A stretch of DNA of 64,000 nucleotides from JAJPKK01 sp963824905 (lineage in GTDB: Bacteria; Pseudomonadota; Alphaproteobacteria; Rhizobiales; Xanthobacteraceae). A program made the position numbers and the translations under genes. The notes under the pieces are model-generated. The model was not told where the DNA came from. It made no database searches and saw only the letters and a program-made list of their open reading frames with translations. Positions 52,443 to 62,692 of this stretch are shown piece by piece; positions within the stretch are counted from its first letter, which is position 1; every line of letters begins with the position of its first letter. The stretch is from assembly GCA_963824905.1 (NCBI GenBank), contig CAWGRH010000003.1, positions 186,001 through 250,000 on the forward strand, written 5' to 3'.

Positions 52443-55028
52443 TCACGCCGCGGCCTGGGGGCCCAGCTGCTGATTGACGATGCGCATGCTTCTCGTCTGG
52501 CGCGCGGTGCGATAGTTCGCGAACGTCTCGGCGATCAGGCGGACGGCGCCCAGCACGAACATCCAGGCGATGTTGTAGGCCCATACCCATCCGATCACCG
52601 TCCATGGGATCGCCGGAACGAGCCAGCCGAAGCCGCACATCAGCACGGCCACCACCTGAGTGGCGAGGATCGCGAAGAACAGCAGCGGCGCCGGGAACGG
52701 CGGCAGGAAGAACCAGCGCTCGTTGCGGGTGATGAACAGCAGGAGGTGGCCGCCGGCGACAAGCTGCAGGAACATCACGGTCTGCAGCTGCTCTTCGCTC
52801 GTAAGGTCGAACAGCTCGGCGAGGTCGGGGTGGGTCACCACCCGGATTCCGATCCACAACAGGCCGAACGACTCGATGATCGAGAACAGCCCGAGCACGA
52901 CCGAGACGCCGAGCAGCCGCGGCATCTGCCAGCGGATCGGCTGCGAGCTCACTGCCGTATTGTCGTAGGCGATGGCCATGATCGGAACATCGTCAAGAAG
53001 CGACATGATCACGATCATGACGGCGGTGAGCGGCGCGAAGTCCAGAAACACCGTCGACATCACGACCAGGAACATGATGTCCATGGTCAGCGCCACCCGG
53101 TAGATGGTGTAGCTCGTGATCCGCCCGAAGATGCGGCGCGCCTCGTCGATCGCGTTGTCGATCACCGACAGTCCGGGCGCGGTCAGCACCAGCGCGGCGG
53201 CGCTGCGGGCGGCGTCGGTCGCCCCGGACACCGCCGTGCCGCAGTCCGCCTGCTTCAATGCCGGCGCGTCGTTGACGCCGTCACCGGTCATGGCGACGAG
53301 ATGGCCGCGCGACTGCAGCGCCTTGACGATCGCGTACTTGTGCTCGGGGAAGACCCGGGCGAAGCCGTCCGCCCGCTCGATCGCCTCGACGATCGCCGGC
53401 GGCACGTTGTTGGGGTCCATGTCCTTCGGAAACACGTCCGCAGCCGGAATGATGTGGGTGCCCATGCCGAGCTGGCGCGCGGTCTCGATGGCGATCGCGG
53501 TGTCGTCCCCGGTCACCATCTTGACCTCGACGCCCTTCGCCCGGACAAGCTCGATGGTGCGCCTGGAATCGTCGCGGGGCGGGTCGAACATCGGGAGAAT
53601 GCCGAGCAGCGACCAGGTATGACCGGCATCCTCGGAGCGGGCGACGCCGAGCGCGCGCGAGCCCTTGGCCGCGAGATCCTCGACGGTCTTCTTGACCCGC
53701 GCCGCGATGTCGGCTGAGGGCTTGGCAAGATCGAGCACGACCTGCGGCGCGCCCTTGGTAACCATCACGGTCTTGCCGGCAGCATCGCTGACCGTCGCCT
53801 CGGTGCGCTTGCTCACGGGATCGAACGGCACGTATTTCACGAGCTTGAAAGCCTCGAGCGCACTCGCGTCGGTCACTGCGGCGAACACCGCGGTATCGAT
53901 GGCGTCGCGGTCCTCCGCCTTCGATGCGAGCGCCGCGGTGAGGATGCAATCCTGCGCAGACTTCGCGGCGAACAGAATCGGCTCGGCCACCGTGAGCTGG
54001 TTCTTGGTCAACGTCCCCGTCTTGTCGGAGCAGAGAATGTCGACCCCCGCCATCTCCTCGATGGCGGACAGTTTGGTGACGATCGCCTTCTCCTTCGACA
54101 GCGCGAGCGCCCCGAGGGCCATGGTGATGGAGAACACCGCCGGCATCGCCACCGGGATCGAGGCGACCAACAGAACCAGCACGAACTGGAGGATGCCGAG
54201 GGCATGCTCGACGTCCCAGTCGTCGCTGATGACGATGTCAGTGTAGACCTTGACCACCACCATGATCAGCGCCAGCGCCACCGCAAGGACGATGAGGAAA
54301 TTGCCGATCGCGAACATCGCCTTCTGGGCATGGCTCACCGCGCCGGCCCCGGCAACGAGCTTCGCCGTGCGCCCAAAGAACGTGTCGCCGCCGGTCGCGA
54401 TGACGACGCCCTGCATGTCGCCCTGCCTGACGATGCTGCCGGAATAGGCGACGTCGCCGATCTTCTTCGTCGCAGGCAGCGACTCGCCGGTCAGCGCCGC
54501 CTGGTCGATCGCGGCATAGTCGCCGCCGATCAGCCGCAGGTCGGCCGGCACGATGACGCCAAGCCTGATCTCGACGATATCGCCGGGTACGAGGTTGGCG
54601 GCGTCGACGGTCGCCCATTTGCCGTCGCGTTTCACCGTCGCGACGGGCGCGAGCCCCTTCTTGAGCGCGGCTAGCGCGTTCGATGCCTTGCGGTCCTGCC
54701 AGAATTCGAGCGCGGCGTTGAAGAATAACAGGCCGGCGATGATGGCGAAGTCGCTCCAATGGCCGAGCACCGCGGAAATCGCCGCGGCCGCCTCGATCAT
54801 GTAGGCGATCGGCCCGGTAAAATGTCCAAGGAGCTTGCGCGCGAGGCTCGTCTCTTTCTCGGCAAGCGCGTTCGGTCCGTGTTTCGTGAGCCGCAGAGCT
54901 GCCTCGGCGGCGCCGAGCCCCTGTTCAGGCACGACATCGAGCTTCGCCAGCACCCGTGCGATCGGCAGCTTCTCGAGATCGGCGACGCCGCCGGCGTCGA
55001 CTGGAGTTTTGGATGCGGGCGCCGCCAT
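52443..55028 (-). CDS. Plasma-membrane proton-efflux P-type ATPase
   Basis: An 861-residue type III P-ATPase. GGGAGG seven bases before the ATG at 55028 fixes the start; the frame extends 19 codons more. The phosphorylation motif DKTGTLTKN, TGES, MTGDGVNDAPALKQAD and KGAPQVVLDL are present. The arrangement matches the Pma1-type proton pump, with the final membrane segments and a short C-terminus. It heads an operon with PPK2 and SulP. Confidence 0.93.
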   Translation of the reverse strand: MAAPASKTPVDAGGVADLEKLPIARVLAKLDVVPEQGLGAAEAALRLTKHGPNALAEKETSLARKLLGHFTGPIAYMIEAAAAISAVLGHWSDFAIIAGLLFFNAALEFWQDRKASNALAALKKGLAPVATVKRDGKWATVDAANLVPGDIVEIRLGVIVPADLRLIGGDYAAIDQAALTGESLPATKKIGDVAYSGSIVRQGDMQGVVIATGGDTFFGRTAKLVAGAGAVSHAQKAMFAIGNFLIVLAVALALIMVVVKVYTDIVISDDWDVEHALGILQFVLVLLVASIPVAMPAVFSITMALGALALSKEKAIVTKLSAIEEMAGVDILCSDKTGTLTKNQLTVAEPILFAAKSAQDCILTAALASKAEDRDAIDTAVFAAVTDASALEAFKLVKYVPFDPVSKRTEATVSDAAGKTVMVTKGAPQVVLDLAKPSADIAARVKKTVEDLAAKGSRALGVARSEDAGHTWSLLGILPMFDPPRDDSRRTIELVRAKGVEVKMVTGDDTAIAIETARQLGMGTHIIPAADVFPKDMDPNNVPPAIVEAIERADGFARVFPEHKYAIVKALQSRGHLVAMTGDGVNDAPALKQADCGTAVSGATDAARSAAALVLTAPGLSVIDNAIDEARRIFGRITSYTIYRVALTMDIMFLVVMSTVFLDFAPLTAVMIVIMSLLDDVPIMAIAYDNTAVSSQPIRWQMPRLLGVSVVLGLFSIIESFGLLWIGIRVVTHPDLAELFDLTSEEQLQTVMFLQLVAGGHLLLFITRNERWFFLPPFPAPLLFFAILATQVVAVLMCGFGWLVPAIPWTVIGWVWAYNIAWMFVLGAVRLIAETFANYRTARQTRSMRIVNQQLGPQAAA

Positions 55029-55259
55029 CCGGCCACCTCCCCTGGGGACCCGGGGCGACCAGTCCCTCGGGATCTGTTGTTGCACCGCAATGTCGCGATG
55101 TCGTCTCGCTCGTTGGTACTAGAGCATGACCGCTCGGCGTTACAGAGCGCCAAGCAGGATCATTCACATTTTTCATGAAAAGGCGCCGATGCGCGCCGAG
55201 GCGAGACGACCCGTCTCGCCAACCTCATCCAAAATGTCAACGAGGCGCTCGCCATCGCC

Positions 55260-56030
55260 TCACTTCGTCAACGAATCCTTCGACATCAGCCCGAAAGCTT
55301 CATGCACCGTGGTCATGAACTGGGTTGGGAAGACGATGGTCGAGTTCTTCTCGACCGAAATCTCAGCGAGCGTCTGCAAGGTGCGAAGCTGCAGCGCCAC
55401 CGGGTGCTGGGCAATGATGTCAGCCGCCTCGCCGAGCTTTACAGCGGACTGCAGCTCGCCTTCGGCCGCGACGATCTTGGCGCGGCGCTCGCGCTCCGCT
55501 TCGGCTTCCCGCGCCATGGCGCGCTGCATGTTCTCCGGCAGCTGGATGTCCTTGATCTCGACCGCGGTGACCTGGGTGCCCCACGGCTCGGTGTGTTGGT
55601 CGATGACGTTCTTGATCTGCGTGTTGATCATCGCGGTATCGGACAGGAGCTGGTCGAGGCTGAACCGGCCGACGATGTTGCGCACAGTCGTTTGGCTTAT
55701 CTGGTTGATCGCGTTGTAGACGTTCTCGATCGCGATCACCGAGCTCTCCGGATCGGAGATGTGGTAGTAGGCGACCGCCGCGATGTCGATCGAGACGTTG
55801 TCCTTGGTGATGATCCTCTGCGACGGTATCTGCATCGTCACGGTGCGCAGCGAGACCCGCACCATCTGCTCGACCGGCCAGAATATGAGGGTGAGCCCCG
55901 GCCCGCGCACGCCGCGAAACTTGCCGAGAAGAAACACCACGCCGCGCTCGTATTGCCGCAGCACGCGCAACGTGCTCGCGATGTAGAGCACGACGAGGAT
56001 AGCGATGACGCTGAGAACGGAGATATCCAT
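55260..56030 (-). CDS. Slipin (stomatin-like SPFH protein)
   Basis: A 256-residue membrane protein from MDISVLSVIAILVVLYIAS (one N-terminal membrane segment), the start fixed by family. SPFH features: RQYERGVVFLLGKFRGVRGPGL, TVTMQIPSQRIITKDNVSIDI, and IKDIQLPENMQRAMAREAEAERERRAKIVAAEGE. It is a bacterial slipin, often paired with a NfeD protein, but no nfeD is next to it here. It lies upstream of the P-ATPase operon but 231 bases away. Confidence 0.9.
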   Translation of the reverse strand: MDISVLSVIAILVVLYIASTLRVLRQYERGVVFLLGKFRGVRGPGLTLIFWPVEQMVRVSLRTVTMQIPSQRIITKDNVSIDIAAVAYYHISDPESSVIAIENVYNAINQISQTTVRNIVGRFSLDQLLSDTAMINTQIKNVIDQHTEPWGTQVTAVEIKDIQLPENMQRAMAREAEAERERRAKIVAAEGELQSAVKLGEAADIIAQHPVALQLRTLQTLAEISVEKNSTIVFPTQFMTTVHEAFGLMSKDSLTK

Positions 56031-56139
56031 GGGGTTTCCGCCGGTGTTGGGGCTTCGCCCGCGCGATTGCGTTCGCCGCAAGCGCGCCCGAAGTTAGCAT
56101 GGACGCAGGGGCGAAGATACGCGTGAGCCCCCGCGAGCT

Positions 56140-56479
56140 GGCGGGCGCCTCGCGAGCTCAGCCGGCTGATGCCGTAGCAGCGCTCGGCATATTTCAGCAC
56201 CGCCTTCTGGTTGACGATTTCGTCGTTGGCGATGGTGACTTCCCTGGTGTATTGCTCCGGCGTCGCATGGCCGGGAATGACCACGTTGTCGAGCCCGTCC
56301 ATGCCCATCGAGATGGAACCGGACCGCTTCACATTGGCCTTTTCCAGCAGAACGACCGTCGCGTTCGGGATCTTGAGCTTCGCCTCGAGCGCAGCCGTCG
56401 GCCCCGCCGTGCCCCCGCCGACCCCGAGGACGTCGCATTCGATCCGCGAGCATTCCTCGACGATCTGATCCATGCTCAT
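56140..56479 (-). pseudogene. N-terminal remnant of an AprA-like (adenylylsulfate reductase alpha-type) flavoprotein
   Basis: About 110 residues from MSMDQIVEEC include the FAD motif VLGVGGGTAGPTAALEAK, then LLEKANVKRSGSISMGMDGL and IPGHATPEQYTREVTIAND, very characteristic of AprA/fumarate-reductase-type flavoproteins. Homology ends near YAERCYGIS, and the frame runs into unrelated sequence. A full gene would be about 550 residues or more, so this is a 5' remnant. It lies next to a ferredoxin reductase. Confidence 0.75.
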
Positions 56480-56702
56480 GTCGTGTTCTCATGCCAGATG
56501 CGCGGCGAAACGCGCTGTCCCCCGAAGGATCGTTCCCATATGCCCGACACGGAAGCCATTGGTTGCCAGTCCTCCGGCAATAGGACCCCCCGTTAGAACT
56601 TCCAGAGCCTCTTCGGAAACTAATTGACCGGCCGCGCAGAGAGACGATGCGAGGAACCCATCCCATCGTCCTCTCGCGGCCGTTCGGCCATTGGAAAGAG
56701 AC

Positions 56703-57473
56703 ATGAGCAGCCTCAGCGAACAGCAGGTCCTTGGTGTCCGGCATTGGACCGACACCCTTTTCAGCTTCACGACCACGCGCGAAGCCTCGTTCCGCTACCA
56801 GAGCGGCCAGTTCGTGATGATCGGTCTCGAAGTGAACGGGCGACCGCTGCTGCGCGCCTACAGTCTCGCGAGCGCACATTATGAGGAAGAGCTCGAGTTC
56901 TTCAGCATCAAGGTGCCCGACGGACCGCTGACCTCGCGGCTCCAGCACATCGCTCCGGGCGACCGCATCCTGGTTGGCCGCAAGGCGACGGGAACCCTGT
57001 TGCTCGACAACCTGCTCCCCGGCCGCAACCTCTACCTCGTCGGCACCGGCACCGGGCTCGCTCCGTTCCTGAGCCTCATCAAGGATCCCGACACCTATGA
57101 ACGGTTCGAGAACGTGGTTCTGGTCCATGGGGTGCGCCACGTTGCCGAGCTCGCCTATGGCGAGGAGATCGCGGGCCTGCCGTCCCATGAGCTCGTCGGC
57201 GACCTTCTGGACGGAAAGCTCATCTATTACCCGACGGTGACGCGCGAGCCGTTCCGCAATCGCGGCCGCATCACCGATCTCATCACCACGGGGAAGCTAT
57301 TCCAGGATATCGGGCTTCCTGCCATTGACTCGCATCAGGATCGGGTCATGTTGTGCGGTAGTCCAGACATGCTCGCCCAGATGACGATCCTGCTTCGCGA
57401 AACCGGTTTTGAAGAGGGCTCCAGCTCGGCGCCCGGATCGTACGTGGTCGAGAAGGCCTTCGTCGAAAAATAG
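56703..57473 (+). CDS. fpr: Ferredoxin/flavodoxin-NADP reductase
   Basis: A 256-residue FAD enzyme that moves electrons between NADPH and ferredoxin. Start MSSLSEQQVLGVRHW, with GGAAAGAG upstream; an upstream TTG at 56691 is less likely. FAD motif RAYSLAS (RxYS) and the NADP motif GTGTGLAPFLSLIKDP are clear. ...VMLCGSPDML and a C-terminal Val-Glu-Lys (FVEK) end fit bacterial Fpr. It lies between the aprA-like remnant and a YeiH-type transporter. Confidence 0.93.
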   Translation: MSSLSEQQVLGVRHWTDTLFSFTTTREASFRYQSGQFVMIGLEVNGRPLLRAYSLASAHYEEELEFFSIKVPDGPLTSRLQHIAPGDRILVGRKATGTLLLDNLLPGRNLYLVGTGTGLAPFLSLIKDPDTYERFENVVLVHGVRHVAELAYGEEIAGLPSHELVGDLLDGKLIYYPTVTREPFRNRGRITDLITTGKLFQDIGLPAIDSHQDRVMLCGSPDMLAQMTILLRETGFEEGSSSAPGSYVVEKAFVEK

Positions 57474-57476
57474 CCC

Positions 57477-58578
57477 GTGCCGCCGGTCGAAATACCCAAG
57501 GCAGCGGCTGCGGACACCGACGACGTCGAGCTCGGGGCTCGGCGGCGGCGAAATCACGTTATCGACGGCACTCATTCCCGGCGTCGCGCTCGCGGCGGCG
57601 ATCGCCGCCGTGGCCGTGCTCGCCGAGGCCGTCATGCGCCGCCTCACCGGCGGCTTCGCGCTGCCCGCGCTCGTCATCGCCCTGCTGATCGGCATGGCGC
57701 TCGCCGCACCGGCCCGCCGCGCCGCGTTTACCCCCGGGCTCGTGTGGTGCGTGAAGACGCTGCTGCGCGTCGCCATCGCTGTCCTCGGCCTGCGCATCTC
57801 GCTCGCCGACATCATCGGGCTCGGGCCGGGCACGGTTGTGATCGTCATCGCCGCGATGACGCTCACCATCGCCGCGAGCATCTGGCTCTCCGGCCGCCTC
57901 GGCCTCGGCGCGTCGTTCGGCGCATTGGCGGGAGCTGCCAACGCGGTGTGCGGCGCGTCCGCAGCACTGGCGACGTCGACGGTCGTTCCCTCCTACGAGC
58001 GCAAGAGCGCCGATGTCGCCTTTGCGGTGATCGCGGCCAACGCGGTTTCGACGCTCGCCATGCTGATCTATCCGCTGCTCGCGGTGGCGTTCGGCTACGA
58101 TCCCAAGACGACCGGCATCTTTCTCGGCGGCACCATCCACGACGTCGCCCAGGTGGTCGGGGCCGGCTATGCGGTGTCTGAGCCGGTCGGCAATGCCGCA
58201 GTGATCGTCAAGCTGTTCCGGGTGTTCCTTCTGCTGCCGGTGGTGCTCGGCATCGGCTGGTGGCTCGCCGCCGGCGGCGTGCGCACCGGCGCCGCCAAGG
58301 TGCCGGTGCCGATGTTCGCCATCATGTTCCTGGTGCTCTGCATCGTGAACACCGCCGCGAGGGCGATGCCGGCGCTGGCGCCGGTCTACGTCCCGGTGAA
58401 GGCCGTGCTCGATGTCGCGGCGACCTGGGGCCTGCTGCTTGCCATCGCCGCGCTCGGCGCGGGCACCAGCGTGGCGGAGCTGCGCTACATCAACTGGCGA
58501 CACGGTGCGGTATTCTTCGCCGCAACGGCCACGATCCTGCTCACGGTCGCCCTTGGGCTGCGGGTGATGGGGCCCTGA
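57477..58578 (+). CDS. YeiH-family putative sulfate exporter, N-terminal frameshift
   Basis: A PF03601 membrane protein with about nine to ten segments. The body is STALIPGVALAAAIAAVAVLAEAVMRR onward with FGALAGAANAVCGASAALATSTVVP, GIFLGGTIHDVAQVVGAGYAVSE and FRVFLLLPVVLGIGWW, all family marks. The body frame has no start of its own. A GTG at 57477 opens (V)PPVEIPKAAAADTDDVELG in another frame; one G fewer in the run at 57534-57537 joins it to LGGGEITLSTALIPG. It begins three bases after fpr. Confidence 0.85.
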
Positions 58579-58962
58579 TCCGGCTCGGCTGGCTCGCCGC
58601 ATATCCGGGTATTTATGCGAAATCTTACGCTGGACTGCCCAGCAGCGTCCGACTGTGGCACTTTGCCGGCGCCGGAATGGCGACGCCGCGGCTCTGTTAA
58701 CCTCAAGTGAATGAACGGTTAAATCACCGCTGCTCGGATCGTCATCCGCTCGCCGGCGGGTTGAATTTCGTTTGCGTCGTCGATATCTTTCAGGTAGTGT
58801 GTTTATGCGATTTTAATGCAACCTAACAATGCCGATTACGCACCTTTTAGTTGAATCGGCGTTTCAAGCGCTCTGGAGTGAGGGACACCACACGCGGTTT
58901 TGACGCCCGGCTTTAGCGTCGACGCAAGTGGTGAGGGGCACCCAGGGTTTGTGGAGCAGAGC
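58579..58962. other. 384-base lower-GC gap
   Basis: Intergenic between the YeiH-type gene and the kinase-BON gene, both plus strand. Its middle (about 58690-58860) is clearly lower in GC than the surroundings, with several TTAAAT, TTTTAA and TTTTAG patches. No gene or clear promoter box was recognised; it probably holds the promoter of the next gene. Confidence 0.5.
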
Positions 58963-59793
58963 ATGCCTGTGATCGCGATGACGAGAGAGATCGGGTCGCT
59001 CGGAACCGAAGTCGCCGCAGGGGTGGCGAACCGGTTGGGCCTCGAGATCGTTCGTTCCGAAGTCGCCGCCAACAACGTCGCCAGGCGGCTCGGCGTCGCC
59101 GAGGGCGCCGTGACGCGATATCTCGAGGGCTCGGCTGCTCTGCTGGAGCGCTGGCAGATCGACCATCGCAAGCTCTTCAAATACGCCGCCGAGGAGATTC
59201 TCGGTATCGCGCAGCAAGGCAATGTGCTGATCAAGGGTTGGGGCGCCGCCACGCTGCTGCGCGACCTTCCCAACGTCATCAGCGCCCGGGTCTGCGCGCC
59301 CATGGACTTCCGCGTCCGCGTCATCATGGAGCGGGAGGGCCGCAAGGATGCGGCACGTGTCCGCGACGAGATCATCCGGTTCGACGCCGCCCGCGGCCGC
59401 TCGCTGCAGGCCTACTTCGACATCGAGAAAGAGGATGCCAGCCTTTATGATGTCGTGCTCAACACCGAACGGCTGAGCGTCGACACCTGCGTCGACGCCA
59501 TCTGCGAGCTCGCTGAAGGCCCGCGGTTTGCGGACACCTTCAAGTCCCGCTCCGCGCTCGCCAACCGCTTCCTCGAAGCGAGGATCAGCGCCGCGATGGC
59601 CGAGCACATCAGCTTCGCCATGGCGCCGCTCGGCATTTCGGTGTCGGTCGAGCACGGCAAGGTGACGCTCGCGGGAACCACCACCAGCGGCGGACTGCGC
59701 CAGCGCGCGGAGAACATCGCCCGCACCGTCGCCGGCATGTCCCCGATCGACAACCGCATCATCAGCGTGCCGACCCGCGGCAGCGTGTTCTAA
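58963..59793 (+). CDS. Cytidylate kinase-like protein with C-terminal BON domain
   Basis: A 276-residue protein from MPVIAMTREIGSLGTEV, with GGAG upstream. The start has a degenerate P-loop (GSLGTEVA) of the cytidylate kinase-like family PF13189, followed by LGLEIVRSEV and the Arg-rich RVCAPMDFRVRVIMEREGR. Residues 205-270 (ISAAMAEHISFAMAPLG, VSVEHGKVTLAGTTTSGG) form a BON domain, which normally binds lipid or membrane surfaces. That fusion is uncommon. Substrate unknown. Confidence 0.78.
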   Translation: MPVIAMTREIGSLGTEVAAGVANRLGLEIVRSEVAANNVARRLGVAEGAVTRYLEGSAALLERWQIDHRKLFKYAAEEILGIAQQGNVLIKGWGAATLLRDLPNVISARVCAPMDFRVRVIMEREGRKDAARVRDEIIRFDAARGRSLQAYFDIEKEDASLYDVVLNTERLSVDTCVDAICELAEGPRFADTFKSRSALANRFLEARISAAMAEHISFAMAPLGISVSVEHGKVTLAGTTTSGGLRQRAENIARTVAGMSPIDNRIISVPTRGSVF

Positions 59794-59809
59794 AGGCGGC
59801 GCGCGAAGC

Positions 59810-60407
59810 TCAGTCGACGTCGATTGTCGCGAGCGAGATCGTGAACGCCGGGACAAGGCTCGGCGTCAGCGAGCTGCCCGGCCCAATCTCTTTGATGTCG
59901 CCATATCCCGTCGCGGAGGGATTGGTGTGAACCGCGGTGACAAGCGTCACCGCATTGATCACCCAGTATTCACGCACTCCGTGGAAGGCGAAAAGCCGCG
60001 CCTTCATCCCTCGGTCATAGGCGAGGCTTGTTTCTGCGACCTCGACGACGAGCAGTGCATCCTCGCCGCGGACATCCGGTGTCTTGACCGCGGCGGCGTG
60101 AATGATCAGGTCCGGTACGGTGTAACTGTCTTCGGCCAGGTTGAATTGCAGACTCCGAGGCGACGACAATGCTTTCAGGCGTTCCTCTCGAAAAGCGAAG
60201 CGACACGGCTACGCGGATGATCTCGTGACGGCGCCCTTTGGGTGACATCGGCACGATCTCCCCGCCCACCAGCTCGAACCGATCGTCTTCGTGAAAATAG
60301 CCGCCCGCCGCCAGGCGTTCGATTTCGGACACGGACCAACTCCACCGCGGTAGCCCTTCAGCGGCCCGCGTGGTCGGGCGGGGATGGGGAACCAGAGCTT
60401 CGTTCAT
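59810..60407 (-). pseudogene. Uma2-family PD-(D/E)xK nuclease-like gene, split by a frameshift
   Basis: The N-terminal frame (from 60407) reads MNEALVPHPRP to FELVGGEIVPMSPKGRRHEI and VVASE. The C-terminal frame carries DSYTVPDLIIHAA, ALLVVEVAETSLAYDRG and ARLFAFHGVREYWVI. Removing one base near 60152 gives a continuous protein of the expected length. Uma2 proteins are common in cyanobacteria and proteobacteria; their role is uncertain. It is either a decayed gene or a sequencing error. Confidence 0.78.
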
Positions 60408-60719
60408 GGCAAAACCCTATCACAGCGGCTCGACAGTGTCGCCGCGCCTGCGTTTCGCACCCTACCCCCGCACCTAACCTCCCCTCACTTCGCGCGCCGC
60501 CACGCCGCGCGCAACCGAAGAGCCGGCCGCCAGAGGCCGGGAATTTGTTCCAAAACCCGCGGCTGCCACAACTCCGGCGTTTCTGCATGTTTCGCTTCCC
60601 GGATGCTGCCCGGGTGGGCAGGTCATTTTCGCGGCCCTGGGACAGCGCTGCGGTATCGCGTTCCGACGATGTCCGCGCGACGTACTGAACATCCGGGGCG
60701 ATGATGACGGAGGTGGGAA
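60408..60719. other. 312-base gap upstream of the serine hydrolase
   Basis: Between the divergent Uma2 gene and the hydrolase. Nothing that I can identify as a gene; the GATGACGGAGGTGGGAATTG stretch just before 60720 supplies a Shine-Dalgarno sequence (GGAGG). Confidence 0.4.
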
Positions 60720-62028
60720 TTGAAACCAGGCATCAGCCGTCGCCAGGCTATGAAAACCGCGGGCTTGATCACCGCCGCCGCGCCGATCTTCGCCGCGCCG
60801 ATCATCGCATCCCGGGGCGTCTTCGCCGCCACTGAAGGTCCGCCGCGCCGAAACCAACCCGGCGCTCTCAGGGATCGACACCGCGTTCCGCAACGCGACC
60901 GGCGCCGCGCACATTCCCGGCGTCGTCGCCATGGCCGCCGCTGGCGACGATATCCTCTATGAGGGCGTGTTCGGCGTCCGCCATCTCGGCGACGGTCAGG
61001 CGATGAGCCGCGATACCGTGTTTCGCATCGCCTCGATGGTCAAAGTCATCACCTCGGTCGCCGCGATGCAACTCGTCGAGCAGGACCGCATCAAGCTCGA
61101 CGAGCCGGTGCCCGGTATCGATCCCCTGCTCGCCGCTCCGCAGGTGCTGGAGGGCTACGATGCCGCCGGCGCGCCCGAGGTGCGCCCAGCGAGCCGGCCC
61201 ATCACGCTGCGCCATCTCCTCACCCATACGGCCGGCTTCACCTACCGGCTGTGGGACGCGCAGGCATTGCACTACCAGCACGCCTGCGGCGCGCTGCCGG
61301 CGCGCAAGCGGACCGCGCTGCCCCACCTGCCGCTGATGTTCGAGCCGGGCACGCGCTGGCAGTACGGCACCAACATCGACTGGGTCGGCAAGATCGTCGA
61401 GACGGTGAGCGGTGAGCGGCTCGACGTCTATTTCCAAAAGCACATTCTCGGGCCGCTCGGAATGGACGATACCGGCTTCACCCTGACGCCGGCACAGCGC
61501 ACCCGCGAAGCATCCACCCACCGGCGCAAATCGGACGGCGCGCTCGTCGCGGAGCCGCTGGAGAAGCCCTCAAACCCGACGCATTTTTCCGGCGGCGGCG
61601 GGATCTATTCCTCTGCGCCCGACTACCTGACGCTGCTGCGCGCGCTGATGAATGGCGGCCGCGGAAACGGCGTCACCATCCTCAAGCCCGAGACGGTCGC
61701 GCTGATGGGCCACAACCAGACCGGCGACATCCCGGCCGGGGTGATGAAGACGACCAATCCGGCGCTGTCGAACGACGTCGACTTCTTCCCGGGTATCCCG
61801 CTGCGCTGGGGCCTCGGCCACATGATCAACCTCACGCCGGGGCCGAATGGCCGCAGCGCCGGCAGCATGACCTGGGCCGGCCTGCTGAACACCTATTACT
61901 GGATCGATCCGCAGAAGCGGGTGGCCGCGGTGTTCATGAGCCAGGTCCTGCCGTTCGCCGACAAGCCCGCACTCGCACTCTATCGGCGTTTCGAGCGCGG
62001 GGTCTACGACGCGGTGAAGGCGGCCTGA
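60720..62028 (+). CDS. Tat-exported serine hydrolase (beta-lactamase class C-like), apparent frameshift
   Basis: The frame from the ATG-like start at 60720 gives a Tat signal (ISRRQAMKTAGLITAAAP) through SRGVFAAT. The main frame then reads VRRAETNPALSGIDTAFRNA to the end. They join if one base is removed between about 60815 and 60835. The hydrolase body has the SxxK motif (IASMVKVITSVAAM), a YGTN loop (RWQYGTNIDWVGK), and GHMINLTPG. The penicillin-binding or esterase activity is inferred. The leader and body belong together, so I treat it as one gene. Confidence 0.8.
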
Positions 62029-62090
62029 GCGCCGCCGTCGTTTTCACCGGGCACGGACTGGCGGGCTCGAATTCGGAGCACAGGCTCGGA

Positions 62091-62692
62091 TCATCCGACC
62101 GTCATCTGCGTCACGATCCGCAGTGAGAGCACCAGGATCGCGATCGCGGTGATCCAGGAGCCCATGACGCGCGCGACCAGGCGTTGCGCGTTGCTTCGCA
62201 GCAGGAACGAAACCTCGGCGACGATCACGAGCGCAAGCATTGCGCCAATTCCGCTCCCGACGAGCATGCGTATCGCCTCCCCGTCCGACGCGACCTCAGG
62301 GCGCGAATCGAGAGCAATTGTGAGGCCGACGACCGCCGCTGCTCCCCAGACGAGGGTGGTCGGCGTCCACAAAGTCACGACGAGCAGACCGATGATGCCG
62401 GTGGCCGCCAGCAGAATATCGGCCGCCAGCGCCTCTCCGACCGCAAAGGCGGCGGCAACCAACCCACACAGCAGGGCGACCGCGAAGACCGCGTAGCCGG
62501 TGCGGCGCGCGGGGCGTTCCATCAGGCCGAGAACGAGGCCGAGCGCGACGAACTCAATCCGTGCTCCGGAATGAGCAGCGCATGGAGGACGCCGCCCACG
62601 ACGCCGCCGATGCCCATGATCGGCGAATGGGCAAAGGCAGGCGTCGAGCCTGCGATCATGAGCAGCACGAAGGCAAGGAGACCCCGTCTCAT
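62091..62692 (-). pseudogene. Second HupE/UreJ-like membrane protein, interrupted by a frameshift
   Basis: The first frame (from ATG 62692, overlapping the previous gene by four bases) reads MRRGLLAFVLLMIAGSTPAFA to LLIPEHG. The second frame carries EFVALGLVLGLMERPARRTG, then a run of membrane segments to the stop. Here one base seems missing near 62555 (a deletion, the opposite sense of the other frameshifts). It would be a polytopic nickel/cobalt-type or urease-accessory membrane protein. Confidence 0.7.
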
